Assembly (NCBI RefSeq): GCF_006874465.1
Contig: NZ_VIRL01000022.1
Location: 62,001 to 126,000, forward strand
Direction: 5' to 3'
DNA length: 64,000 bases
Origin: Microbispora bryophytorum
Lineage (GTDB): Bacteria; Actinomycetota; Actinomycetes; Streptosporangiales; Streptosporangiaceae
Shown: piece after piece, positions 55,167 through 63,189 of the stretch
Layout of the letters: each line of letters starts with the position of its first letter
How positions within the stretch are numbered: the first letter of the stretch is position 1
The notes under the pieces: generated by a model
What the model saw: the letters and a program-made list of their open reading frames with translations, nothing else
What the model was told of the DNA's origin: nothing
The model's database searches: none
Position numbers and translations under genes: made by a program

Positions 55167-55301
55167 GTGGCGGACCATTTCCGAGATTTCACCCATATGG
55201 GGGAGTTGCGCTGGGCCCTCGGCTACCCCTTCGCCCTGACCCTCGTCATGCCGGCGTCGGCGGTCCTCTACCTGGTGTTCACGAGGAGGGGATGGTTGTG
55301 A
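55167..55301 (+). pseudogene. C-terminal remnant of CorA magnesium transporter
   Basis: Five bases after the LuxR gene a frame reads HMGELRWALGYPFALTLVM and ends VFTRRGWL before TGA. This is the last loop and membrane helix of CorA (usual MPELxWxxGYP and GWL end). The preceding cytoplasmic domain and the GMN motif are absent. Confidence 0.6.
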
Positions 55302-55313
55302 CCCTCGCCAATC

Positions 55314-55853
55314 TCAGCGCCCTCTGGCCGTGATGGTCCGCCATTCGCCTTCCCACCGGGCCACGGCACGCCGCGCGGTCCACGCGCGGCGTCCCGACCG
55401 CACGAGGAGGCCGGCGGTCCAGAGGCCGCCGGCCGCGGCCGGTCCCGCGATCACGGCGACCACGACGACCATGGCGGTCGGCGAGGGGCCGGGGGCCGGT
55501 TCCTCGCCCGCGTCGACCCACAGGGTCAGCCGGTCCCCGGCCCGGTGCCCGGAGGCCGCCACCGTTCTGCCCGTGTGGGTGCGGCCGTCCCGGCCGGTCC
55601 AGACGACCTCCACCACCGCGGCGGGCAGGGGAGCGGACCGGGCCGCGGCGACGGGGGGCCGGAGCACCCGTACGACTTGGGCGGTCACCCGCCGGTGGCC
55701 GTCGGTGTAGGCGTTCGCGCCGCGGATAAGGAGCGCACTGACGATCGCGCTGGTCGCGCAGGCGACGATCATCAGGAGCGCCGCCGCCAGGACGCGTCCC
55801 GCCGAGGAGGCGTGCACGGTCTTCCTCACACGTCTCTCAGAGGCCGACGTCAC
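55314..55853 (-). CDS. Rv1733c-like two-helix membrane protein
   Basis: 179 residues, two membrane helices (about 20-45 and 125-150) flanking an outside loop with WTGRDGRTHTGRTVAASGHRAGD split here, as in mycobacterial Rv1733c. Function unknown in the family. It begins at GTG 55853 within the end of the lysA-like gene (17-base overlap), implying cotranscription. Confidence 0.75.
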   Translation of the reverse strand: MTSASERRVRKTVHASSAGRVLAAALLMIVACATSAIVSALLIRGANAYTDGHRRVTAQVVRVLRPPVAAARSAPLPAAVVEVVWTGRDGRTHTGRTVAASGHRAGDRLTLWVDAGEEPAPGPSPTAMVVVVAVIAGPAAAGGLWTAGLLVRSGRRAWTARRAVARWEGEWRTITARGR

Positions 55854-57165
55854 GGCGCAGCAGGTCGTCGAGGCCTTCGCGGCGGACGACGAGGCGGGCC
55901 TTGCCCCGGCTGACGGCGACGACCGGCGGGCGGCCGTTCATGTTGTACGTCGAGGCCATCGAGTGGTTGTAGGCGCCGGTGGCGGCGACGGCGAGCACGT
56001 CTCCGGGGCGGATGTCGGCGGGTAGCGCGGCGGCCTCGGCCAGCGTGTCCCCGCTTTCGCAGTGGTGGCCGACCACGGTGAAGTCGCGCTCGCCCTCGTG
56101 CGTCGGCCGGCCGATCATGCGCATCTCGTACCGCGAGCCGTACATCGCGGGCCGGGGATTGTCGCTCATGCCTCCGTCGACCGCGACGTACGTGCGGCGC
56201 AGCCCCTTCTTGACGGCGATCACCCGATAGAGCGTCACGCCGGCGGGCCCGGCGACGGCCCGTCCGGGTTCGACGGTCAGCCGCGGCGCCGGCAGGCCGA
56301 TGCCGGCACAGCGCCTCTCGACGGTCGCGGCCAGCGAGGTGAGCAGGGCGGGAGGCAGGCCGGTCTGCCCGCTCCTGTACGCGATCGCGTGGCCGCCGCC
56401 GAGGTCGAGCTGGGGCAGCGTCACGCCGTGCGCGTCGCGGATCCGCGCGAGCTGCTCCACCAGCACACGCGCGCTCTGCTCGTACGGCTCGGCGGCGGCG
56501 ATCTGGGAGCCCAGGTGGCAGTGCAGGCCGACCAGCTCCAGGCGTGGCTGGCGGAGAATGCGGTTCACCGCCTCCCTCGCCACCCCGGCCGCGATCGACA
56601 ACCCGAACTTGTGGTCCTCCCCGCCCGTGCGGATGGCGGCGTGCGCCCCCGCTTCGATGTCGGGAATCACCCGCACCAGCACCTTCTGCCGCATCCCTGC
56701 GGGGACGAGCGCGGCGAGACGGTTGATCTCGGCCAGATCGTCGACGACGATGCGGCCGACGCGCTCGTCCACCGCGGCGCGCAACTCCGCCGGGGTCTTG
56801 GCGTTGCCGTGGAGGATGATCCGGTCCGCCGGGAAGCCCGCGGCCCGCGCCACGGCCAGCTCACCGGCCGAGCACACGTCGAGGGCGAGCCCCTCGGACC
56901 GGACCCAGGCGGCCATCGCACGGCACCAGAACGCCTTTGCGGCGTATGCGACCTCGGCCCGGGGCAGCGCGGCGCGGTAGGCGCGGCAGCGCAGACGCAC
57001 GTCCGCCTCGTCCATGACGTACGCCGGGGTGCCGAAGCGCCCGGCCACCTCCATCAGGTCGACGCCGCCGACCTCCGCATGCCCGTCGGCCCCGAAGCGC
57101 GCGGTGGCCGGCCAGGGGCCCCCGGCCGTCTCCGTCGTACGCGGAGGTGTGATCAGCAGGCTCAT
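55837..57165 (-). CDS. lysA: Diaminopimelate decarboxylase-like enzyme (LysA family)
   Basis: 442 residues, group IV PLP decarboxylase: Schiff-base Lys in YAAKAFW, HCHLGSQI, GGGHAI, VEPGRAVAG, and C-terminal CESGDTL and GAYNHSMASTYN, which complete the active site across the dimer. Makes lysine from meso-diaminopimelate or acts on a related D-centre amino acid. ATG 57165 overlaps the AsnC gene stop (ATGA). A regulator-coupled copy away from other lysine genes suggests a second, inducible paralogue. Confidence 0.87.
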   Translation of the reverse strand: MSLLITPPRTTETAGGPWPATARFGADGHAEVGGVDLMEVAGRFGTPAYVMDEADVRLRCRAYRAALPRAEVAYAAKAFWCRAMAAWVRSEGLALDVCSAGELAVARAAGFPADRIILHGNAKTPAELRAAVDERVGRIVVDDLAEINRLAALVPAGMRQKVLVRVIPDIEAGAHAAIRTGGEDHKFGLSIAAGVAREAVNRILRQPRLELVGLHCHLGSQIAAAEPYEQSARVLVEQLARIRDAHGVTLPQLDLGGGHAIAYRSGQTGLPPALLTSLAATVERRCAGIGLPAPRLTVEPGRAVAGPAGVTLYRVIAVKKGLRRTYVAVDGGMSDNPRPAMYGSRYEMRMIGRPTHEGERDFTVVGHHCESGDTLAEAAALPADIRPGDVLAVAATGAYNHSMASTYNMNGRPPVVAVSRGKARLVVRREGLDDLLRRDVGL

Positions 57166-57629
57166 TTCGTTCTTCTCTCCGCCAGGAGCGCCTGGCCGAG
57201 TCCGGTGACCGTACGGGTCACGATCTGGGTGCAGGTGGTGTCGGCGCCCGCGTCGCGGAGCGTCGCCACCGCCAGTTCGAGGTCGTCCATGCTCCGGCAG
57301 GCCAGCCGGACCTCGATGTCGGCGTCGCCGAGCAGGACCAGCGCGCTCAACACCGCGGGCATCTCGCGCAGCCGCCGCTCGTAGGCCCCGCACGTCACGT
57401 CGTGGCGCAGCCGGACGCGTACGACGGCCTGGATCGGGCGGCCGAACGCCGCCGGGTCCACCTCGACGCGGACCGCGGTCAGCGCGCCGCTGTCGCGCAG
57501 CCTGCGCAACCGGATGGAGACCGTGCTGTCGCCGAGCGCGAGGTCGCGGGCGAGGGCCCGCACGGGAGCGCGCCCATCTCGCGCCAGCGCCTGGAGCAGC
57601 GACCGGTCGACGTCGTCGAGAGATCTCAC
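57162..57629 (-). CDS. AsnC/Lrp family regulator upstream of lysA-like gene
   Basis: 155 residues: helix-turn-helix DDVDRSLLQALARDGRAP and GDSTVSIRLRRLRDSGALT, then the RAM domain (VRVRLRHDVTCGA, LVLLGDADIEVRL). GTG 57629 chosen, with AGGAGG nine bases upstream; the frame extends to 57782 without support. Four-base overlap with the decarboxylase gene points to amino-acid (possibly lysine) feedback control. Confidence 0.87.
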   Translation of the reverse strand: MRSLDDVDRSLLQALARDGRAPVRALARDLALGDSTVSIRLRRLRDSGALTAVRVEVDPAAFGRPIQAVVRVRLRHDVTCGAYERRLREMPAVLSALVLLGDADIEVRLACRSMDDLELAVATLRDAGADTTCTQIVTRTVTGLGQALLAERRTK

Positions 57630-57755
57630 CGCACACCGCCTCCTGAACGGCCCTGCCGCACCAGACGGGCGAACAACCCGGAAATGGGACACACGACACG
57701 CTAAGCACGGCCCGTCCCATGGGCGGGCGATCCTGACGTGATTCCTACGGCGGGC

Positions 57756-57780
57756 CCGCGGAACCTGACGCCCGATTGAC
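57756..57780. promoter_or_regulatory. 25-base element shared with the kdp upstream region, copy 1
   Basis: CCGCGGAA-C-CTGACGC-CC-GATTGAC. A near-identical block is at 62758-62783 upstream of the kdp genes. Lies between the AsnC gene and the APC permease gene. Confidence 0.5.
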
Positions 57781-57887
57781 ATCCGCCACGCTCCGGGGCG
57801 GTCTCCGTCGGCTCCGACCAGGGGACCTCGGCTGCTTATGCCAGGAGGGCCCTGTCGTCACGTTTTGTAATCGAACAACTTCCGCTC

Positions 57888-57904
57888 TTGACGTCTTCTT
57901 GACG
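57888..57904. promoter_or_regulatory. Direct repeat TTGACG upstream of the APC permease
   Basis: TTGACG-TCTTC-TTGACG. The reverse complement, CGTCAA-GAAGA-CGTCAA, resembles CGTCAA-GAA-CGTCAA in front of kdp (62925-62939). Might bind an OmpR-type regulator or serve as a -35. Confidence 0.4.
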
Positions 57905-57941
57905 CCCTGTCTCCGCTGATGGCGGTGTATGCGCCACTAGT

Positions 57942-59891
57942 GTGCATGCGTTGCTTTACGTGTTCTTGATGCCGGAGGTGGCCAGGTTGGGGCGTTCTGT
58001 CGCCACGCCGACGGGTCCGATGCGCGCCTGGTTGCTCGAGGGTCTCCAGACCGATCGCAAGGAGATCGAGCACGGGCCGCACGCGAAGCACCCATGGTGG
58101 CGGGTGATGTGCCTGACGGGTGTGGACTATTTCTCCACGCTCGGCTACCAGCCGGGGATCGCGGCGCTCGCGGCCGGGTTCCTGTCTCCGCTCGCCACGG
58201 TCTTCCTGATCGCGCTCACGCTGCTGGGCGCGCTGCCGGTCTACCGCCGGGTGGCCGCCGAGAGCCCGTACGGCCAGGGCTCGATCGCGATGCTGGAGAA
58301 GCTCGCGCCGCAGTGGTGGGGCAAGCTGTTCGTCCTGGCCCTGCTCGGGTTCGCGGCCACCGACTTCGTCATCACCATGACGCTGTCGGCCGCCGACGCC
58401 ACCGCGCACATCGTGGAGAACCCGTTCGCGCCGCACTGGATCGAGGGGCAGCGGGTGCCCGTCACCCTGTTCCTGCTGGCCCTGCTCGGCGGGGTGTTCC
58501 TGATGGGCTTCACCGAGGCGATCGGCATCGCGGTCATCCTCGTCCTCGTCTACCTCGCGCTCAACGCCGTCGTCGTGGTCACCGCGATCATCCACGTGCT
58601 TCAGGCGCCCCAGGTGGTCGTCGACTGGACGCACACGCTGGACACCGGCTACAGCGGCCCACTGGCCATGATCGGCCTGTCACTGCTGGTCATGCCGAAG
58701 CTCGCGCTGGGCATGTCGGGCTTCGAGACCGGCGTCGCCGTGATGCCGGTCGTCAGGGGCGATCTACGGCAGCGGATCAAGGGCACCAAGCGGCTGCTCA
58801 CCGTGGCCGCGCTCGTCATGAGCGTCTTCCTGATCTTCTCCAGTTTTGTCACGACGATGCTGATTCCGCATGAGGAGTTCGAGGAGGGTGGCAAGGCGAG
58901 CGGCCGTGCGCTGGCATATCTGGCGCACAAGTTCCTGGGCGAGTGGTTCGGCAGCGTGTACGACGTGTCCACGATCGCGATCCTGTGGTTCGCGGGCGCC
59001 TCGGCGATGGCGGGCCTGATCAACCTGGTGCCGCGCTACCTCCCCCGGTACGGCATGGCGCCCGAATGGACCGGCGCGGTGCGGCCCCTGGTGCTCGTCT
59101 TCTCGGCGATCGCGTTCGCCATCACGATCATCTTCGACGCCGACGTGGACGCCCAGGGCGGCGCCTACGCCACAGGGGTGCTGGTGCTGATGCTGTCGGC
59201 GGCGGTCGCGGTGACGCTGTCGGCGTTCAGGAAGGGCCAGACGGCCGCTTCGATCGGCTTCGGGCTGATCGCGGCGGTCCTGGCCTACACGCTGGTCGAC
59301 AACGTGGTCGAGCGGCCCGACGGTGTGAAGATCGCCTCCTTCTTCATCGCCGCGATCATCATCACCTCCGTGATCTCCCGGGCCACCCGTTCCATGGAAC
59401 TTCGGGTGACCGAGGTCGACCTGGACCCGTTGGCCGAGCAGTGGGTGAACGGGGCCGGCGGCCTGATCCACCTGATCGCCAACGAGCCCAATCAGCGTGA
59501 CCAGGACGAGTACAACGACAAGCTCCGCGAGCAGTGGATCAACCACCGGCTGCGCAGCGACGAGCCGGTGATGTTCGTCGAGGTCACCGTGCCGGACGCC
59601 TCGGAGTTCGAGACGGAACTGCATGTGAAGGGCGAGGAGCGCTACGGGCACAGGATCCTGCGGATCGAGAGCTCCGCCGTGCCGAACTCGCTGGCCGCGC
59701 TCCTGCTTCACCTCCGCGACCGCACCGGTGCGGTGCCGCACATCTACTTCCACTGGGCCGAGGGGAACCCGGTGCTCGCGATGCTGCGCTACCTGGTCTT
59801 CGGCGGCGGCGACGTGCCCCCGCTCACCCGCGAGGTGCTGCGCAAGGCGGAGCCGGACCTCGAGCGCAGGCCCCACGTCCACGTCGGCTAG
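57942..59891 (+). CDS. APC-superfamily permease with large C-terminal cytoplasmic domain
   Basis: 649 residues if GTG 57942 is used; ATG 58020 (MRAWLLEG) is an equally good or better start and gives 623. About 12 membrane helices (residues 60-470) with [16 protein letters not shown] in TM1, the APC hallmark region. The final 170 residues are soluble ([14 protein letters not shown] ... YFHWAEGNP). The type resembles actinobacterial amino-acid or potassium permeases of the KUP/KimA-like branch; sharing upstream sequence with kdp favours potassium. Confidence 0.8.
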   Translation: MHALLYVFLMPEVARLGRSVATPTGPMRAWLLEGLQTDRKEIEHGPHAKHPWWRVMCLTGVDYFSTLGYQPGIAALAAGFLSPLATVFLIALTLLGALPVYRRVAAESPYGQGSIAMLEKLAPQWWGKLFVLALLGFAATDFVITMTLSAADATAHIVENPFAPHWIEGQRVPVTLFLLALLGGVFLMGFTEAIGIAVILVLVYLALNAVVVVTAIIHVLQAPQVVVDWTHTLDTGYSGPLAMIGLSLLVMPKLALGMSGFETGVAVMPVVRGDLRQRIKGTKRLLTVAALVMSVFLIFSSFVTTMLIPHEEFEEGGKASGRALAYLAHKFLGEWFGSVYDVSTIAILWFAGASAMAGLINLVPRYLPRYGMAPEWTGAVRPLVLVFSAIAFAITIIFDADVDAQGGAYATGVLVLMLSAAVAVTLSAFRKGQTAASIGFGLIAAVLAYTLVDNVVERPDGVKIASFFIAAIIITSVISRATRSMELRVTEVDLDPLAEQWVNGAGGLIHLIANEPNQRDQDEYNDKLREQWINHRLRSDEPVMFVEVTVPDASEFETELHVKGEERYGHRILRIESSAVPNSLAALLLHLRDRTGAVPHIYFHWAEGNPVLAMLRYLVFGGGDVPPLTREVLRKAEPDLERRPHVHVG

Positions 59892-60038
59892 TACTTCAGT
59901 CTGGTTTGCGTCCCGCCCCGGACACGGCGGCATCCCAGCTCGCGGTCGACTTCAGCAAGACAGAGCCGTGAAGATTTCACATATGTTGATTTCGTTGGTC
60001 GGCTCGAAGCCCTGCGGGACTACTTCGGTGGGCGAGCC

Positions 60039-61028
60039 ATGCGCGCGATTGAATACGACCGGTTCGGCGGCTATGACGTACTGGAGTTGCGGGAGAGGCG
60101 CCTGCCGGTGCCCACCGAGGGGCAGGTGCTCGTCAGGATGTCGGTGGCCGGGGTCAACCCACTGGACGAGACGGTGCGTTCGGGAAAACTCGCACCCGCC
60201 CTGCACAAGCCGCTGCCGATCCGGCCGGGTGGCTTCGGTGTGGGGTGGGTCGAGGAGCCCGGCGCCTCGGGACTGGCCGCAGGTGACCGTGTCGTGCTGA
60301 GCGGAGGACGGTACGGGGTGAGCACCGACGGTTCGTGGGCCGACTACATCGCGGTCGACGCGGCCCATCTGGTGCCGATCCCCGACGGCGTCGACGACGA
60401 GACCGCAGCCGCGCTGACCACCGGCGCCGGTTACCTGACCGCTTACCTGGCGCTGAACGAGTTGGCGGGCTTCCGCGGCGGCCGGAGCGTACTGGCGCCG
60501 GGTGTCGGCGGTGCGGTCGGTCAGGGCGGCGTGGAGGTCGCCCGTGTCCTGGGCGCGTCGCAGGCCATCACCACGGCCACCACCACCGAGAAGGCCGAGC
60601 TGGGCCGGGCCGCAGGGTATGAGGTCATCGACCTCACGCACGAGTCGCTGCGTGAAGGGGTGGCGCGGCTGACCGACGGTACGGGCGTGGACGTCGTGCT
60701 GGACGGCGTCGGGGGTTCGGTCACCGGGGAGGCGCTCGGCTCGTTGGCCGTGGGCGGCACCCTCGTCAGCATCGGTTACGCGGCTGGAGTGCGCGCCGAG
60801 ATCAACGTGACCGACCTGATATGGAAGAACGCCCACATCCACGGATTCAGGTTCGCCTTGTTCACCCCCGAGCAGGTCAACGCCGCCAACGCGGCCCTGC
60901 TCGACCTGGTCTCGCAGGGTGAGCTCCACCCGAAGGTGGCGCAGGTCCTCCCGCTGGAGAAGGCTTCCGAGGCGCAGCGCCTCCTGGCCGAGGGCGGCCC
61001 CTTCGGCCGCATCCTGCTCGCTCTGTGA
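60039..61028 (+). CDS. NADPH:quinone oxidoreductase-like MDR enzyme
   Basis: 329 residues of the zinc-free medium-chain dehydrogenase family: N-terminal VLVRMSVAGVNPLDETVR, GDRVVLSGG, nucleotide loop APGVGGAVGQGGVEVA in place of the usual AAGGVG, and a hydrophobic C-terminus. Uses NADPH to reduce quinones or enals. ATG 60039. The divergent spacing to the CGNR gene downstream (165 bases, same strand) suggests a separate promoter there. Confidence 0.85.
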   Translation: MRAIEYDRFGGYDVLELRERRLPVPTEGQVLVRMSVAGVNPLDETVRSGKLAPALHKPLPIRPGGFGVGWVEEPGASGLAAGDRVVLSGGRYGVSTDGSWADYIAVDAAHLVPIPDGVDDETAAALTTGAGYLTAYLALNELAGFRGGRSVLAPGVGGAVGQGGVEVARVLGASQAITTATTTEKAELGRAAGYEVIDLTHESLREGVARLTDGTGVDVVLDGVGGSVTGEALGSLAVGGTLVSIGYAAGVRAEINVTDLIWKNAHIHGFRFALFTPEQVNAANAALLDLVSQGELHPKVAQVLPLEKASEAQRLLAEGGPFGRILLAL

Positions 61029-61105
61029 CCCGGCGCGCCGCAACAGGGTGACACGGGGCGTATGCCACAGCGCCAAGGGAGGACCTGACGGGCACGTCGG
61101 CAGTG

Positions 61106-61133
61106 CGGACATGTCCGTTAGGATCCGCGGACA
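61106..61133 (+). promoter_or_regulatory. Operator-like palindrome and promoter of the CGNR gene
   Basis: Perfect 12-base palindrome CGGACATGTCCG (61106-61117), followed by TAGGAT (-10 candidate, 61119-61124) and another half site CGGACA (61128-61133). The pattern indicates an autoregulated promoter 60-90 bases before ATG 61193. Confidence 0.55.
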
Positions 61134-61192
61134 CACCGTGTCGGTGCTACGTGCGCCAGGGGATGTCGCGTCCCCGGAGAAAGGACAACGCG

Positions 61193-61825
61193 ATGACGTG
61201 GCCGGCCACGGAGCGCTACGCCTTGGAACCTGCTCCCGGCGGTCTCGCGTTCGTCCAGGACCTGCTCAACACCTCGCCCGCCGGCAGGCCGCGCCATGCT
61301 GACTGGCTCGACGACCCCACCACCGCTCAGACGTGGCTGAGCGAGGCGCTCGCCCGGTGGAGCGCGGCTTCCGGTCGGCCCGCTCCTGCTGTGGACCTCA
61401 CCGATCGTGACTGCGAGGCGCTGCGGGATCTGAGATGGGCTCTCCGCGGGCTTGTCTCCGATCAGAGCGACGGCGCCGAGGCCGTGTCCGCGCAGGTACT
61501 GGCCGCCCTTCCCACACTGTCCGTCTCGATGCGGGTCGACGAGCGTGGCACCGTCGTCGCAGAACCTTCGGGTACCGGATGGCGGAGGGTCGCATCGCTC
61601 GTGCTGATCGAATGCCTCCAGGCGCAGCAGACCGACCAGTGGCGGCGACTGAAGATATGCCGCAACGAGCGCTGCCAGTGTGCGTTCTACGACCGTTCAC
61701 GCAACAACAGCGGCGTCTGGCACGACGTACGGCTCTGCGGCAACGCCGCAAACCTGCGCGCCTACCGCGCCCGCAAGCGGGAACAGGCCGCCGGCGCGGG
61801 ACCTCCCAGTCGCCCTTCCGCGTGA
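61193..61825 (+). CDS. CGNR zinc-finger protein, putative regulator
   Basis: 210 residues. N-terminal stress-induced ABATE-type domain (FVQDLLNTSPAG, DWLDDPTTAQTWL), then a C-terminal zinc finger CRNERCQCAFYDRSRNNSGVWHD with CGN and basic ARKRE, the CGNR signature. Proteins of this type are likely transcription factors. ATG 61193 with AAAGGA seven bases upstream. Its 3' end overlaps the truncated DUF1707 remnant on the other strand. Confidence 0.87.
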   Translation: MTWPATERYALEPAPGGLAFVQDLLNTSPAGRPRHADWLDDPTTAQTWLSEALARWSAASGRPAPAVDLTDRDCEALRDLRWALRGLVSDQSDGAEAVSAQVLAALPTLSVSMRVDERGTVVAEPSGTGWRRVASLVLIECLQAQQTDQWRRLKICRNERCQCAFYDRSRNNSGVWHDVRLCGNAANLRAYRARKREQAAGAGPPSRPSA

Positions 61826-62036
61826 TGCGCCCGCCGGTGGAGGCGAGATCGATCACGTCGTCCGGCAGGTCGGCGACGACCGTGGCCAGCTCGTGGCGGA
61901 ACGCGGCGGTGAGCGCCAGGCCGAGCCGCCGCTCCAGCTCGTCCTGGCCGAGCCGGCCGTCCGCGTACGCCTGCTGGACCAGCTCCACGGCCCTGTCGCG
62001 CTCCCCGTCGGGGAGGTGTCCCGTCGCGCCGCTCAT
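61790..62036 (-). pseudogene. Truncated DUF1707 (SHOCT-like) gene
   Basis: From ATG 62036: GERDRAVELVQQAYADGRLGQDELERRLGLAL split here, then HELATVVADLPDDV and GDWEVPRR, the DUF1707 domain and the linker that normally leads to a membrane or adhesion domain. After about 82 residues the match stops where the antisense CGNR gene ends, so the 3' half was lost. Confidence 0.6.
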
Positions 62037-62186
62037 CGGCTGACGGCTCTCTGGTACAGCGCGCCCGCGCAGCCGCACCTCGACGGAGCCGCGTGCGAGG
62101 TCCTGGGTGATCTCGTCGGCGGCGGCCGCCAGTGCTTCGAGCAGCGCGAGCCGGGTGGCCGATTCGAGTGTCGTGGCGAGGGCGCC
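62037..62186 (-). pseudogene. HicB-like antitoxin fragment
   Basis: Directly in front of and in frame with the DUF1707 remnant lies TLESATRLALLEALAAAAD and ITQDLARGSVEVRLRGR, an internal piece of actinobacterial HicB-like proteins. Neither start nor proper end is visible; joined to DUF1707 by deletion or misassembly. Confidence 0.4.
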
Positions 62187-62409
62187 ACAGGGTGAAGGCT
62201 CTGCCGGAAGGGCGGGCCCTACGAGAGCGCGCGGTTCGTCGCCCCTGAGTCGTCGCGGCCCGTTGCGCGCCGTGCCACGGGTCCGCGCGGGTCCGGGTCG
62301 TGGGGGAGACCGCGAAGGTCCTCTATCCCTTGGGGAAGCGGGTCCGGGGTGGCCGGCGGCTCCGCGGGCCGGTCGTCCTGGTCGGGGAGGTTCTGCTGGA
62401 GAACGCACA

Positions 62410-62670
62410 TCACGCGGTCCTGGAGGTCGGCCGGCTCATCGCGCCGGTGGGGTCGATCACGAGGCCGATCGCGCCGAGACCATTGGTCATGCCGCGCAGC
62501 GCGGGCTCGCTGAGACGGATCCAGTCCTGGTCGCCGCCCAGCACCTTCGCCAGCCGGAGTGGCGAGGTGAAGGCCACCGCCGTCCGCTCGCCGGCGGCCG
62601 TCCGGAACAGGCGAAGCGCCAGGGAGAACCCACTGCGGCGCACCGGCACGTATAACGGATCTTCGATCAT
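62410..62670 (-). CDS. SAV_915 family small protein
   Basis: 86 residues: PLYVPVRRSGFSLALRLFRT, GERTAVAFTSPLRLAKVLG and IRLSEPALRGM, the pattern of SAV_915/SseB-like actinobacterial proteins of unknown function. ATG 62670 with GGAAGG six bases upstream. The gene is divergent from the kdp region. Confidence 0.75.
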   Translation of the reverse strand: MIEDPLYVPVRRSGFSLALRLFRTAAGERTAVAFTSPLRLAKVLGGDQDWIRLSEPALRGMTNGLGAIGLVIDPTGAMSRPTSRTA

Positions 62671-62757
62671 GTCATGCCTTCCATAGGACTCTCGAAGGCG
62701 ACGTTAGATTTGACGCGGCCACCGGGACCGCCATCACTACGCAATCCCGACGCCCGG

Positions 62758-62783
62758 CCGCGGAAAGCTGACGCGAGATTGAC
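62758..62783. promoter_or_regulatory. Shared 25-base element, copy 2 (kdp side)
   Basis: CCGCGGAA-AG-CTGACGC-GA-GATTGAC, matching copy 1 at 57756-57780 with one base more in the first gap. About 240 bases upstream of the first kdp-operon ORF. Confidence 0.5.
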
Positions 62784-62924
62784 GGAGGGCCGCCGACAGG
62801 CGCGCCGATCCGGTTCCCCCGCCCCCTGACACGGCGTACGCCCTGGGTCCGGCGGCCGGCCGGGGCGGGTGGGACCGGTCACGTAGGGACCGCGTCAATG
62901 TTTCGCGCCGCGGCGTATGAGAGC

Positions 62925-62974
62925 CGTCAAGAACGTCAAAGCTCGTTAAATGCGGCGCTTTGCTGGCTTATGGC
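62925..62974 (+). promoter_or_regulatory. Putative kdp promoter with direct repeats
   Basis: CGTCAA-GAA-CGTCAA (62925-62939) then GTTAA (62945-62949): three repeats at 9-10 base spacing, as expected for an OmpR-family regulator such as KdpE. TTAAAT (62946-62951), 17 bases, TATGGC (62969-62974) is a possible core promoter. First ORF follows 45 bases later. Confidence 0.45.
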
Positions 62975-63019
62975 CGTCTGTCCGGCGGCCGGGCAAGCAT
63001 CCGGATTTGAGGAAGTGAG

Positions 63020-63103
63020 ATGGCTGACGTCATCTTCGTCGCCCTGACGGTCGCGATATTCGCGATCTGCGGGCTCGTGGTGAAGGCGGTGGAGCGCCTG
63101 TGA
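63020..63103 (+). CDS. 27-aa membrane micropeptide preceding kdpF
   Basis: ATG 63020 with GGAAG upstream encodes 27 residues, one hydrophobic helix ([18 protein letters not shown]) and a basic end KAVERL. It overlaps kdpF by four bases (GTGA). Size and layout suggest a small Kdp accessory subunit, common in actinobacterial kdp operons but usually unannotated. Confidence 0.65.
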   Translation: MADVIFVALTVAIFAICGLVVKAVERL

Positions 63104-63189
63104 GCGCTGTCAACGCCGTTGGTCTGGTCGTGGCCGTCGGCCTGGTGATCTTCATGATCGCGGCCCTGCTGTTCCCGGAGCGTTTCTGA
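63100..63189 (+). CDS. kdpF: Potassium-transporting ATPase subunit KdpF
   Basis: 29 residues, GTG start: single membrane helix ([18 protein letters not shown]) and the conserved end FPERF. KdpF stabilises the KdpABC complex. Its stop TGA (63187-63189) shares one base with the kdpA ATG (TGATG), so the genes are coupled. Confidence 0.88.
   Translation: MSAVNAVGLVVAVGLVIFMIAALLFPERF

Noticed and set aside
57777..57782. TTGACA within the shared element as a -35
   Set aside because: No acceptable -10 at 16-19 bases; the same place in the kdp copy also lacks one.
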